The translations under genes were made by a program, and so were the position numbers. From positions 1 to 64,000 of the forward strand of contig NZ_SETE01000010.1 in assembly GCF_004152935.1 (NCBI RefSeq): a DNA stretch of 64,000 bases, written 5' to 3'. The notes under the pieces were generated by a model that worked only from the letters and a program-made list of their open reading frames with translations, was not told the origin of the DNA and did no database searches. This document shows, piece by piece, positions 16,763-24,955 of this stretch. Positions within the stretch are counted from its first letter, which is position 1. The number at the start of each line of letters is the position of its first letter. Source of the stretch: Brumimicrobium glaciale (GTDB lineage Bacteria; Bacteroidota; Bacteroidia; Flavobacteriales_D; Crocinitomicaceae).

Positions 16763-16786
16763 GATTATTTATTTTTGTATTCTCCT

Positions 16787-16941
16787 AAAATTACCTTTTC
16801 TTATGACTTAACCAATACGAATAGCGTTAAAATTGACTAGTGACAGAACTTATAATTGTCTCAATTACTCCGTTTTATAAATCAATATCAAGACGTTAAC
16901 AATTGAATATCAATAATTTTCCATTAAAATTACCTTTTCTT
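16787..16941. repeat. 16-bp direct repeat, 139 bp apart
   Basis: AAAATTACCTTTTCTT occurs exactly at 16787-16802 and again at 16926-16941, both followed by TATGACTTAAC/GTCATATTTTAAC-like text. The pair lies in the divergent promoter region between the lipocalin and the right barrel gene, so it may be a repeated regulator site or a small duplication. Confidence 0.45.
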
Positions 16942-17057
16942 GTCATATTTTAACTTTAGAACATCTTTATTTTACGTTATTTTGAATTTACAATTATTAA
17001 CTAAATTTTAACCGAATCATATTGAGGTTCAAGTTTTAAATCTATTAAAAAAAAGCT

Positions 17058-17666
17058 ATGAAAAAATTGAAAATTATTACCGCTGGTTTACTTTCCATGT
17101 TTGCCATTTTAAGCTTAAATTCATTTAACGCCCAAGTATTAACAAAAGGCGATTTTTTGTTTGACGCCTATATTGGTTCACCTAAAACTTATGAGCTGAC
17201 TAATAGAAATGATGTTAAAAGATTTGAACGAGAAGATGGTTATTTAATTTACAGTGGTATTGCTCCTATTGGAATAAGAACTGAATACATGATAAGCAAT
17301 AGAATAGGACTTGGTTTTGATGCAAGTTACACCGATTTGAAAATTTCATCTCTTAGCTATGGAAATGCAAAATTTCATGAATATAAATCAATTGCAACAA
17401 TGCTAACATTCAATTATCATTTCCTTAAAAGTTCTGAAAAATTTGATTTATATGGAACACTGGGTGTGGGTGCAGCCCTTCGCTCATCAACAGAAATTTC
17501 GTATATACCAAAATATCAAAGAGAAGACTATGTTTATGACTATCCTTTAGCTTTAAAAATTGGATTAGGTGCAAGATATTTTATCACTGACAAAATTGGA
17601 GTAAATCTATCTGTTGGTTATGGTGAAGGTGGATTTGTAAATGGAGGAATATCAATTAAGTTTTAA
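17058..17666 (+). CDS. Outer-membrane barrel protein (right paralogue)
   Basis: This 202-aa protein begins MKKLKIITAGLLSMFAILSL with a signal peptide likely cut before QVLTKGDF. It shares with the left paralogue the KGDFLFDAYIG-type start of the mature chain, the IAPIGIRTEYMISNRIGLG segment, FNYHFLK, and the end VGYGEGGFVNGGISIKF. The final aromatic residue and strand-like pattern fit an outer-membrane barrel. It is divergent from the lipocalin gene, as the left paralogue is from the lipocalin remnant. Confidence 0.82.
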   Translation: MKKLKIITAGLLSMFAILSLNSFNAQVLTKGDFLFDAYIGSPKTYELTNRNDVKRFEREDGYLIYSGIAPIGIRTEYMISNRIGLGFDASYTDLKISSLSYGNAKFHEYKSIATMLTFNYHFLKSSEKFDLYGTLGVGAALRSSTEISYIPKYQREDYVYDYPLALKIGLGARYFITDKIGVNLSVGYGEGGFVNGGISIKF

Positions 17667-17715
17667 AAATATTGAATATTTCAATTTACCGCACTTACTG
17701 ACTTTAATTCTTTGT

Positions 17716-17752
17716 AAAAACTCTTTTATGAACTTTTTGTGAGAGAGTTTTT
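17716..17752 (+). terminator. Probable terminator of the right barrel gene
   Basis: AAAAACTCT (17716-17724) pairs with AGAGTTTTT (17744-17752) across a 19-base loop, with T residues in the 3' arm. It lies 50 bases after the stop. Confidence 0.55.
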
Positions 17753-18060
17753 ATAAAATTTCTAATTATAAATATATACCAAACCCACTCAATTGAAAAA
17801 CAAACCCTATATGATTAAGCATAAAATTTTTTGTCAAAATTTATATTTAAAGCATTATAAATCAGCCTAATAAGTACAATATTAATAAAAAATAAGCTAT
17901 TATTTTTCATGAAGTCTCTATTTCTAGCCTAGAGCTGTAACTAATTCCACCATAATATTCAGGTTAAAAATAGTTGAACGATCAATTAAAGACGAAACCA
18001 TCCGATACTTTTTAAACAAATTATTACTTTTGCCAGGTTCGATTTTAAAAATAGATTGTA
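17753..18060. other. Spacer upstream of the ClC gene
   Basis: AT-rich and gene-free. The only recognised signal is a TACTTTTG promoter box at 18025-18032, listed separately. Confidence 0.4.
18025..18032 (+). promoter_or_regulatory. -7 box TACTTTTG of the ClC gene
   Basis: An exact TAnnTTTG match 28 bases upstream of the GTG start of the chloride channel gene. A TTG -33 element is not clear. Confidence 0.5.
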
Positions 18061-19335
18061 GTGAAGTTAAAAAGTAGAAGAAAACTCGTTAATTACTTAA
18101 ACATACTTGATCAACCTATCAGGTTTAATCCGTTTCTATTTAGTCGCACATTTTTTCTTTGGGCATTATTGGGATTAATGGGTGGGCTGATAGCTGGAAT
18201 TTATTGGATCATTCTTGAGATGGTTATTCATTTTTTAGGTCAATTTGAAGGGTGGTTAGTTATACCAACAATGGCAATTTCTGGATTTTTAGCCGGAATT
18301 ATCATTCACTTTATTGGAGATCCTGGAGAGATATCTTTAATCGTAAACAACATTAGATTCAATAAAGGCAAACTCGATCCTAAGCGGAATCCATCAATGA
18401 TTTTGTCATCCCTCTTATGTGTTGGCTCCGGAGGAAGTTTAGGTCCAGAAGCTCCACTAGTTCAAGTAACAGGCTCAACAGGAACTTGGCTTGGTAAAGT
18501 ATTCCGTTTAAAAGGCGAAGAATTACGCTCCATGAGTATCGCTGGAATGGCAGCCGGATTCACCGCATTATTTGGTGCTCCTCTTGGTGGAAGTTTATTC
18601 GCTTTGGAAATTCTTCATCACAAACATGTGGTTCAATATTATCAAGCCATTACTCCTGCTCTAGTTTCAAGCTTATTTAGTTATATCGTTTTCGCTTTAA
18701 TCATTAGTTTAGGATTAGGTGCACTTTGGCAAGTTCCTATCTATGAATACGAAGGAATGTTCGATTTCGGATTAGCAGTTTTATATGGAATTATAGCCGC
18801 TGCGGTTGGTTGGTTTTTCATTTATTTAACCAAAACATTCAAGAAAATATTCGAATGGAAAACTATGCCTGTTTACATAAAAATGATGGTAGGAGGAATA
18901 ATTCTTGGATTTATCTCCTATGCTTTTCCAATTACACGTTATTTTAGCCACTACGAAGTCAATGAATTACTCACAACTCCATATACGTTGTGGATGTTAT
19001 TGGCCATTTTATTCTTTAAAATAGCTGCAATTTCTATTACTGTAACTTCCGGTTGGAGAGGTGGATTCATCATTCCGCTTTTCTTTGTTGGAGCGACAAT
19101 TGGATTAATTATCGCTGAAATCTTCCCAGACATCAATGCTTCATTAGCTATAATTTGCAGTATGGCGGCAATCAATTCAACGGTAACGAGAACACCAATG
19201 AGTACAACTATTCTTGTAGCAACATTAACAGGCTTTACTTATTTAATTCCGATACTGTTCGCAAGTTTGACTGGATATTTCTTAGCACCTAAATTACCGT
19301 TTATTGCTGCGCAGTTGAGAGAGGAGAAGGAATAA
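18061..19335 (+). CDS. ClC family chloride channel/transporter
   Basis: The 424-aa inner-membrane protein starts at a GTG (18061). It carries the ClC signature GSGGSLGPEAPLVQ (122-135); Glu130 aligns with the external gating glutamate, here in a GPEAP context instead of the common GREGP. The conserved SGWRGGFIIPLFFVGATIG and NSTVTRTPMSTTILV segments of the ion pathway follow. There is no C-terminal CBS pair, so it is the short form. ClC proteins are Cl- channels or Cl-/H+ exchangers; the gating glutamate is compatible with exchange. Monocistronic. Confidence 0.93.
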   Translation: MKLKSRRKLVNYLNILDQPIRFNPFLFSRTFFLWALLGLMGGLIAGIYWIILEMVIHFLGQFEGWLVIPTMAISGFLAGIIIHFIGDPGEISLIVNNIRFNKGKLDPKRNPSMILSSLLCVGSGGSLGPEAPLVQVTGSTGTWLGKVFRLKGEELRSMSIAGMAAGFTALFGAPLGGSLFALEILHHKHVVQYYQAITPALVSSLFSYIVFALIISLGLGALWQVPIYEYEGMFDFGLAVLYGIIAAAVGWFFIYLTKTFKKIFEWKTMPVYIKMMVGGIILGFISYAFPITRYFSHYEVNELLTTPYTLWMLLAILFFKIAAISITVTSGWRGGFIIPLFFVGATIGLIIAEIFPDINASLAIICSMAAINSTVTRTPMSTTILVATLTGFTYLIPILFASLTGYFLAPKLPFIAAQLREEKE

Positions 19336-19345
19336 TGGTTAATGG

Positions 19346-19441
19346 TTAACGTGTTGTCAATGATGATTTTTGAGCGATGAATAATTCCTAATTAAAAGCC
19401 TCAATTACAACGCAGTTGTAATTCATCACCAAACACGTTAA
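19346..19441. repeat. attC-like palindrome with TTAACG/CGTTAA ends
   Basis: TTAACGTGTT (19346-19355) pairs perfectly with AACACGTTAA (19432-19441). TGATGA faces TCATCA further in, and a compact AATTACAAC-GCA-GTTGTAATT hairpin sits in the right half. It lies between convergent genes (ClC and an FKBP isomerase). The ends resemble those of the accessory-region palindromes. Confidence 0.55.
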
Positions 19442-19465
19442 TAATTAATAATTTAACATTAATCA

Positions 19466-20332
19466 TTATAAAACAGCCGCCACCTGAACATCATAAAAAA
19501 TATCCTCACCAGGTTTTACCATTTCAATCAAACCATCATTACCATAAGCTTCTTTAGCTGGAATGAAGACCATTAATCGGTCACCTTCTCTTGCTGAAAG
19601 CAATGCTTTGTGTAATCCCGGTACAATGTTTTTATCTCCAATTTTCAGTTTGAATGGTTCTCCTCTTTGGTAGCTGTTGTCATAGCGTGGTTTACTTTCT
19701 GAACTTACCCAATAATTGATTAAAACATCATCTTTTGGTTGAATTGAGTCACCAGGTGTTTTTAATTCATCGTATTTCCAAATTTTCACTCCATCAACAG
19801 TTGCTGTAGGTTCAAACTTTTCTACAATTCTCATAGAAAGAATATTGTTTGCATTTGGAGGAACAATTCCTTTGATTCCGTTCTTTCCTCTAGCAAATTT
19901 TGCGGGTAAGAAAATATCAACATCGTCTCCTACTCTTAGTTCTTGCAAAGCAATATCCCAACCTGATGTTTGTTGATTCCAACCCACTAAAAATGGAATA
20001 CTTGGCTTTTTTACCTTGTGATTTCCATCGTAAATTGTACCGTCTTCTAATTTCGCGCGATAATCAATCATTACAACGTCGCCTTTCTTCAATTTCTCCC
20101 CTTTTCCTTTCTTAAAGTAAGTAATCGTGATTCCGTTATTCAACTTTAAAGTATCACTTGCTTTGTCTATTACAATCTCTTTTTGTGGTGAAAGTGAATC
20201 TGATTTCATTTCTTCAACCAAAGCATCATTTTCAGCTGCTTGTTTTTCCTTTTCATCAGAAGTTTTCACCCCTTCAATATCACAAGATGTGAATGTTAAA
20301 CCAACAATTATAATCATTAAAAAAATTCGCAT
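19466..20332 (-). CDS. Two-domain FKBP-type prolyl isomerase lipoprotein
   Basis: The 288-aa product has a lipobox ending in TFTSC (Cys17). It contains two FKBP domains, roughly residues 60-165 and 185-288. Each has the VMIDYRAKLEDGTIYDG-like start and a GDDVDIFLPAKFARG or GDRLMVFIPAKEAYG segment typical of the isomerase flap. It should assist folding of proteins in the periplasm or at the outer membrane. It is the gene immediately downstream of gldI, with one base between stop and start, so the two are co-transcribed. Tandem FKBP domains in one lipoprotein are less common than single-domain forms. Confidence 0.9.
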   Translation of the reverse strand: MRIFLMIIIVGLTFTSCDIEGVKTSDEKEKQAAENDALVEEMKSDSLSPQKEIVIDKASDTLKLNNGITITYFKKGKGEKLKKGDVVMIDYRAKLEDGTIYDGNHKVKKPSIPFLVGWNQQTSGWDIALQELRVGDDVDIFLPAKFARGKNGIKGIVPPNANNILSMRIVEKFEPTATVDGVKIWKYDELKTPGDSIQPKDDVLINYWVSSESKPRYDNSYQRGEPFKLKIGDKNIVPGLHKALLSAREGDRLMVFIPAKEAYGNDGLIEMVKPGEDIFYDVQVAAVL

Positions 20333-20333
20333 A

Positions 20334-20855
20334 TCAATATATTTTTACCAATTCTAAATCTATTACCAAAACTTGTAATGGTGGGATTTTTTTAAAATCA
20401 CCTAATAAACCATGTCCAATATGACTTGGAATTATCAATTTTGCTTTATCTCCTTCAGAAAGGTATTTAATCCCTTCCATAACACCAGTTTCGATATCAG
20501 ATCTGTCTACTTTAAAAGTACTTACTTCTTTTCCTTCTGTTTTATAAAGTAAAGAATCATTTAGCATTTTCACTTCAAACTTAACATCCACTTTATCTCC
20601 TGTCTTAGCAGTTGGTCCTTCAACATCTTCATAAATCCAGTAACGTAATCCTGAACCCGTTGATTTAACTTCCCAATTTTCACGACGTGACAAATACAAA
20701 CGAATATTGATTTCATCCTCTCTTGTAAATTGTTCGTTCATGGTAGTAGAATGTTCTACTGACCATTCAGGCTCTTTTGGCTGTTCCTCTGGCTTCTGCT
20801 CACATGAAAAAAGCAGTCCGGAAAAACTACTTATTAGTATGAATTTTTTTATCAT
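20334..20855 (-). CDS. gldI: Gliding motility FKBP-type isomerase GldI
   Basis: This 173-aa lipoprotein (Cys18 in SGLLFSC) carries one FKBP domain with the GldI-typical run FKVDRSDIETGVMEGIKYLSE followed by GDKAKLIIPSHIGHGL and KIPPLQVLVIDLELVKI. GldI is required for gliding and linked type IX secretion in Flavobacterium, probably through folding of Gld or Spr components. Its place beside a DHH phosphoesterase gene matches the arrangement known around gldI in flavobacteria. A T9SS cargo protein is encoded at 12794-14506, consistent with an active system. Confidence 0.85.
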   Translation of the reverse strand: MIKKFILISSFSGLLFSCEQKPEEQPKEPEWSVEHSTTMNEQFTREDEINIRLYLSRRENWEVKSTGSGLRYWIYEDVEGPTAKTGDKVDVKFEVKMLNDSLLYKTEGKEVSTFKVDRSDIETGVMEGIKYLSEGDKAKLIIPSHIGHGLLGDFKKIPPLQVLVIDLELVKIY

Positions 20856-20857
20856 AA

Positions 20858-21868
20858 TTAATTAAATTCTGGCAAAACGCTTTTTATTTTAGCAATTGCT
20901 TCTTCCATATTTCCATCCCATCTTCCACCTGATGCATTGGCATGTCCACCACCATGAAAGTAGGTTCCAGCCATGACGTTGATTGGGTTATCTTGTCCTT
21001 TTGAACGAAAAGAAATTTTAATTATTCCATCACCTTCTGTTAAAAATATTGATTTTTTCACTCCTTGAATAGAAAGACCAACATTAACCAATCCTTCAGT
21101 ATCTCCTTTGACATAATTAAAACGAGCTAATTCAGATTTGTCTAAAGAAATTATTGAAGTATCAAACTCTTCTAAGATTTCCATTTTCTCGTTAATTGCA
21201 TAACTCTTCAAACGCAATTTATCGAAAGTATTGGTATCAAAAACAGCTTCATGAACTTTATATGGTGCAACACCTCCACGCATTAATGTCGCAATAACTT
21301 CATGCGTATGCGCCGTTACGCTTGGGAAGCGGAAAGATCCACTGTCTGTCATTATTCCACAATACAAAGGTTCACCGATGTTACTATCCAATAAATTGGT
21401 ATTTCCCATTGCTTCAATAAAATCAACGATTAACTGCGCCGTTGAGCATGAAGTAGTTTCTGAAAAAAGTAAATCAAATTCTTCTGCTGGATCTAAATGA
21501 TGATCTATCATTATTTTAAAAGCATTGCTATTGACTAACATTTCTTTCATTACTCCAACTCGACTCATTGCGTTAAAATCTAAGCAAAAAATCACATCTG
21601 CCAATTCAACTTGCTTTTTTACTTCTTCAAATTGTGTTTCGGCATCAATGATTTGGTCAATTCCTATCATCCAATCCAAAAAATATGGAGATGGATCTGG
21701 ATGACAAACTTTTACGTTATACCCTAACTTCTCTAAGTAATGGAAAAGTCCTAATGAACTACCTATCGAATCTCCATCAGGGGATTTATGTGCTACTATA
21801 ACTATGTTTTTCGATGAGGATAAAACCTCTTTTATTTGAGCAATCTTCTGCTCATTAAATGTTTGCAT
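20858..21868 (-). CDS. DHH/DHHA1 phosphoesterase (NrnA-like)
   Basis: The 336-aa cytoplasmic enzyme has the DHH-family motifs HKSPDGDSIGSSL (N-terminal metal site), CLDFNAMSRVG, and DHHLDP, followed by a DHHA1 domain with GGGHANASGG near the C-terminus. NrnA-type members degrade nanoRNA, pAp or cyclic dinucleotide products. It lies two bases from gldI in one transcript. Which substrate it uses here is not readable from sequence. Confidence 0.92.
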   Translation of the reverse strand: MQTFNEQKIAQIKEVLSSSKNIVIVAHKSPDGDSIGSSLGLFHYLEKLGYNVKVCHPDPSPYFLDWMIGIDQIIDAETQFEEVKKQVELADVIFCLDFNAMSRVGVMKEMLVNSNAFKIMIDHHLDPAEEFDLLFSETTSCSTAQLIVDFIEAMGNTNLLDSNIGEPLYCGIMTDSGSFRFPSVTAHTHEVIATLMRGGVAPYKVHEAVFDTNTFDKLRLKSYAINEKMEILEEFDTSIISLDKSELARFNYVKGDTEGLVNVGLSIQGVKKSIFLTEGDGIIKISFRSKGQDNPINVMAGTYFHGGGHANASGGRWDGNMEEAIAKIKSVLPEFN

Positions 21869-21889
21869 GTACTTATTATATTTTTTTAA

Positions 21890-22390
21890 TTATCGTAAAT
21901 CATGTGATTCCGATCTTTTTTCCTCGATTAAAACAATTGAACAAAAAGCTAAATTTGGATCAATTTCTGTTCCATGAATTCTAACTTTTATAGACAAGTT
22001 TTGTGTTTTTGCAGTTTGAATAATGGCTTCATCATCTTTGCCAGACAACTCACTATCGTATAAAATCACTTCAGCAGTTTTGTAGGAAACTATTCCTTTT
22101 TCAACTATCCGATTAACTTCTTTTATTATCAATTGAAATGAAATATTATTCTTTGTGAAATCTTTTTGTCCTGCCGAAGTTTGAATTCTATACTTTACTC
22201 CTGCTTGCGCGATGAATTTCATTTCAAAATCATCTCCAAGATGTAATTCAACTATTTTTGATTGAGAATTTTCAATCCAACCATTAGTAAAATCAGGTGT
22301 TATATGATGTGTTGTATGCTCACATTGAGAAAATGAATTCCCTCCAATGAATATTAATGAACCAAATATTAGATGAGCAAATTTAATCAT
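21890..22390 (-). CDS. Secreted protein of unknown function
   Basis: The 166-aa product has a signal peptide (LIFGSLIFIGGNSFS, cut before QCEHTTHH). The mature part is a mixed strand-like sequence with IVELHLGDDFEMKFIAQAGVKYRIQTSAG, which could be a beta-sandwich. Only two Cys residues appear in the mature chain. It is grouped with the next lipoprotein gene and the DHH-gldI genes on the same strand with short spacers. No family recognised. Confidence 0.7.
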   Translation of the reverse strand: MIKFAHLIFGSLIFIGGNSFSQCEHTTHHITPDFTNGWIENSQSKIVELHLGDDFEMKFIAQAGVKYRIQTSAGQKDFTKNNISFQLIIKEVNRIVEKGIVSYKTAEVILYDSELSGKDDEAIIQTAKTQNLSIKVRIHGTEIDPNLAFCSIVLIEEKRSESHDLR

Positions 22391-22402
22391 GTTTACTTTT
22401 CT

Positions 22403-23290
22403 TTATGAAATAATTGATGTTCTTATTTGTTTAACTAAAGATTTCATCTCCTTAAAAGAATCAGAGTCAAAAGTGCAAGTTGATCCACCATTAAGAATTA
22501 ATAATTCTTCTCTATTCTCTATTTCTAGGTCAAAATTTTCACAATTCAACTTTAAATAAACTTGACATATCTCATCAAATTGCTTCAATAAATCATTTAA
22601 TTGAAGATTATCTTTATAATCCCCTAAAATGCCCATTAAGTTTTCCAATACAAAGCGTTGATCTACAATATGCGTTTGAATTTCACTATTTTCATCGTAT
22701 TTATTAGCAGAAGTCAACAAAATATGCATTGTTTCAATCCAAGCGCCGCTTAAAATAAATGAAAGTTCAACACCCCTTTGTTTTTCAATTAACTCGTCAT
22801 AAATAGACAGATAATATTGCGATGAAACCTCAAATAGTTTATTTGAATCATTAGCCAATTCCTCAACATTAATATCCAAATTACCTTTAAATGATTCAGT
22901 AATACCAATGTCTTTGCCTAGATTCTTTAATGTTGTGTGGTAGTCCATCCATCTTCCTTTACTTTGACTGAAACGCGTCAAATAAGCTCCATCAGACATA
23001 AGAACACCAAAATTTAGTGCTTTTTTAGCATCTGTTGAATAACTAGAAAAATTCGATAATGGGAGTATTAATGAAGGATCAAATTTTGCATTTGAATTAT
23101 AAAATAAATTCATTTGTTCATTCGGAGATGGAATGGAATAAACGACTAAATTTTTTGGTTCATAATTTTGACCCTCTTCCACTTCCACATTAATTATAGT
23201 TTCTTCAACGACAATTGCATCTGCTTCCGAATTACAGGAAACAAACAAAAAAAGTGGAATGGAGATAACATAAATAATATGTTTGGTCAT
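22403..23290 (-). CDS. Conserved-type lipoprotein of unknown function
   Basis: This 295-aa protein starts with a lipoprotein signal (ISIPLFLFVSC, Cys19) and is then acidic and largely helical. The segment LNFGVLMSDGAYLTRFSQSK and the later ELSFILSGAWIETMHILL look like conserved family blocks of a Bacteroidota-type lipoprotein, but I cannot attach a name. A single downstream partner (21890-22390) follows after 12 bases. It begins a transcript after a 90-base spacer from dapA, which ends the neighbouring unit. Confidence 0.7.
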   Translation of the reverse strand: MTKHIIYVISIPLFLFVSCNSEADAIVVEETIINVEVEEGQNYEPKNLVVYSIPSPNEQMNLFYNSNAKFDPSLILPLSNFSSYSTDAKKALNFGVLMSDGAYLTRFSQSKGRWMDYHTTLKNLGKDIGITESFKGNLDINVEELANDSNKLFEVSSQYYLSIYDELIEKQRGVELSFILSGAWIETMHILLTSANKYDENSEIQTHIVDQRFVLENLMGILGDYKDNLQLNDLLKQFDEICQVYLKLNCENFDLEIENREELLILNGGSTCTFDSDSFKEMKSLVKQIRTSIIS

Positions 23291-23379
23291 GATATAGTTA
23301 AATGGTCTTGGTTCAAAATTAATTATTTTTTCAAGAGCACCCTATTTATTTTAAATTATTAATATTAACCAACAAGTTT

Positions 23380-24252
23380 TCAAACTATTAGCTTTAATTG
23401 CGCTTCCATTTTAGACTTCAAATCATCGCTAATTGTAGTCAAAGGCAAACGGACAGTATCATTTCCAATACCTACCAACTCCAAACAATATTTTATTCCA
23501 GATGGATTTCCTTCCGAGAAAAATGAACTTGTGATGTCTAAAACGCTAAAATGTTCTTTTCTCGCTGTTGCTAAATCTCCTTTTAAAGTGGCATTAATCA
23601 TCGTTGAAAACTGTTTTGGCAATGCGTTGGCCACTACCGAAATCACTCCATGTCCACCCATCGCAATAATTGGCATTGTTAAAGCATCTTCGCCAGACAA
23701 AACTGCAAATCCTTCTGGTGCATTCTTTAAAATTTGCATTACTTGCTCAATATTTCCAGAAGCTTCTTTCACTCCAACAATATTTTCGACTTTTGATAAA
23801 GCTAAAGTTGTTTCCGCGGTCATGTTACTCGCTGTTCTACCTGGAACATTGTAAAGTATGATTGGCTTTTTTGAAACTTCTGCAATTGCTTTAAAATGTG
23901 CAATAATACCGCGTTGACTTGGTTTACTATAATGCGGTGAAGCACTTAAAAATCCATCAACTCCATCATTTTCGAAAGCTTTGATTTCTTCAACTAACGC
24001 AGCGGTATTGTTATCTGCCATTCCTAAAACGATAGGTAATTTCCCATTATTTTCCTCTATTACAATAGCTAAAACACGTGTTTTCTCTTCTTTAGTCAAC
24101 GTAGCAGTTTCTCCTGTTGTTCCTTGAACGACTAAAAAATCTGTTCCATTATCAATTTGAAAATTCACTAATTTACGCAGTGCATTTTCATCTACGCTAC
24201 CATCTTTCATAAATGGTGTAACAAGCGCCACTCCAGTTCCTTTAAATTGCAT
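23380..24252 (-). CDS. dapA: 4-hydroxy-tetrahydrodipicolinate synthase
   Basis: The 290-aa enzyme condenses pyruvate with aspartate semialdehyde, the first committed step to diaminopimelate and lysine. Hallmarks are the GTTGE pocket (44-48), YNVPGRT with Tyr134, and GVKEASGN with the Schiff-base Lys162. Length is normal. Its start overlaps the stop of the upstream DUF6913-like gene by one base, so the two are coupled. DapF, a later step of the same pathway, is encoded at 51019. Confidence 0.97.
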   Translation of the reverse strand: MQFKGTGVALVTPFMKDGSVDENALRKLVNFQIDNGTDFLVVQGTTGETATLTKEEKTRVLAIVIEENNGKLPIVLGMADNNTAALVEEIKAFENDGVDGFLSASPHYSKPSQRGIIAHFKAIAEVSKKPIILYNVPGRTASNMTAETTLALSKVENIVGVKEASGNIEQVMQILKNAPEGFAVLSGEDALTMPIIAMGGHGVISVVANALPKQFSTMINATLKGDLATARKEHFSVLDITSSFFSEGNPSGIKYCLELVGIGNDTVRLPLTTISDDLKSKMEAQLKLIV

Positions 24253-24692
24253 TATAATTGAATTTTGGTTAAATACTTATTAATTTGTTGGAATAATTTT
24301 CCGTCCAATAATTGGGAATCAATAAATGATAATTCAAAATCTGGCAGTGTATCTTTTTCCATCCCTACACTCCTTAATTTAGAATTTCTTAAAACTTTCC
24401 CTAGTAATGGCGATCTTTTTTCCATTGCTACAACTAAAACACCTTCCGACTTATCGATTAATAATTCTCTCAAAGAAGGTGTTTTCAGTTTACCAAAAAG
24501 AGTAAAATCCTTTTTAGAAAGATAGTAAACATTAGTTATTTTAGGTAACTCATCAATTTTCACTGAACTATTGATAGAACATATGTAATAAAATGTGTCT
24601 GCAATGGAAATATTCTTTTCAACATTGGATTTCAATTGCTGAAAGTCTTCTTTATTTTTCCATTCAGAAATAACAACAATTTTTTTCCTCAT
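24252..24692 (-). CDS. DUF6913-like protein
   Basis: The 146-aa protein starts MRKKIVVISEWKNKEDFQ and contains a LPKITNVYYLSKKDFTLFGK block and a GVLVVAMEKRSPLLGKVLRNSKL block. These resemble the small Bacteroidota-specific proteins (DUF6913) often found beside dapA. No catalytic motif is visible and there is no signal peptide. Coupling to dapA by a one-base stop/start overlap suggests co-expression; a role in diaminopimelate metabolism would be a guess. Confidence 0.7.
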   Translation of the reverse strand: MRKKIVVISEWKNKEDFQQLKSNVEKNISIADTFYYICSINSSVKIDELPKITNVYYLSKKDFTLFGKLKTPSLRELLIDKSEGVLVVAMEKRSPLLGKVLRNSKLRSVGMEKDTLPDFELSFIDSQLLDGKLFQQINKYLTKIQL

Positions 24693-24732
24693 TTTTCACT
24701 TTTATTTTCTAAATCCTCACTTATCATTCTCC

Positions 24733-24910
24733 AATTTTTGCATCCTTGAATTGCATTTACAATGGAATGGACGATTTACAAATCGTCCCTACATTGTACC
24801 TTTGATGCTGGGTTTTAATGAATCTTTGAATTTTTGCATCCTTGAATTGCATTTACAATGGAACGGACGATTTACAAATCGTCCCTACATTGTGCCTTTG
24901 ATGCTGGGTT
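24733..24910. repeat. 96-bp tandem repeat with internal hairpin
   Basis: Copy one spans 24733-24828 and copy two 24829-24910, the second cut short. I see only two substitutions across the 82 shared bases. Each copy contains GGACGATTT-AC-AAATCGTCC (24769-24788 and 24865-24884), followed by CTAC. This is the same GTAGGGnCG hairpin design as at 11029-11056 when read on the minus strand. The repeat lies between the ligA and dapA groups. Confidence 0.85.
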
Positions 24911-24955
24911 GTTTGAATCCTCCAATTTTTCATTCTTTCAATTTTCATTTTTCAT

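Noticed and set aside
24733-24910. CRISPR array
   Set aside because: Only two copies of a 96-bp unit in direct contact, without unique spacers or cas genes.
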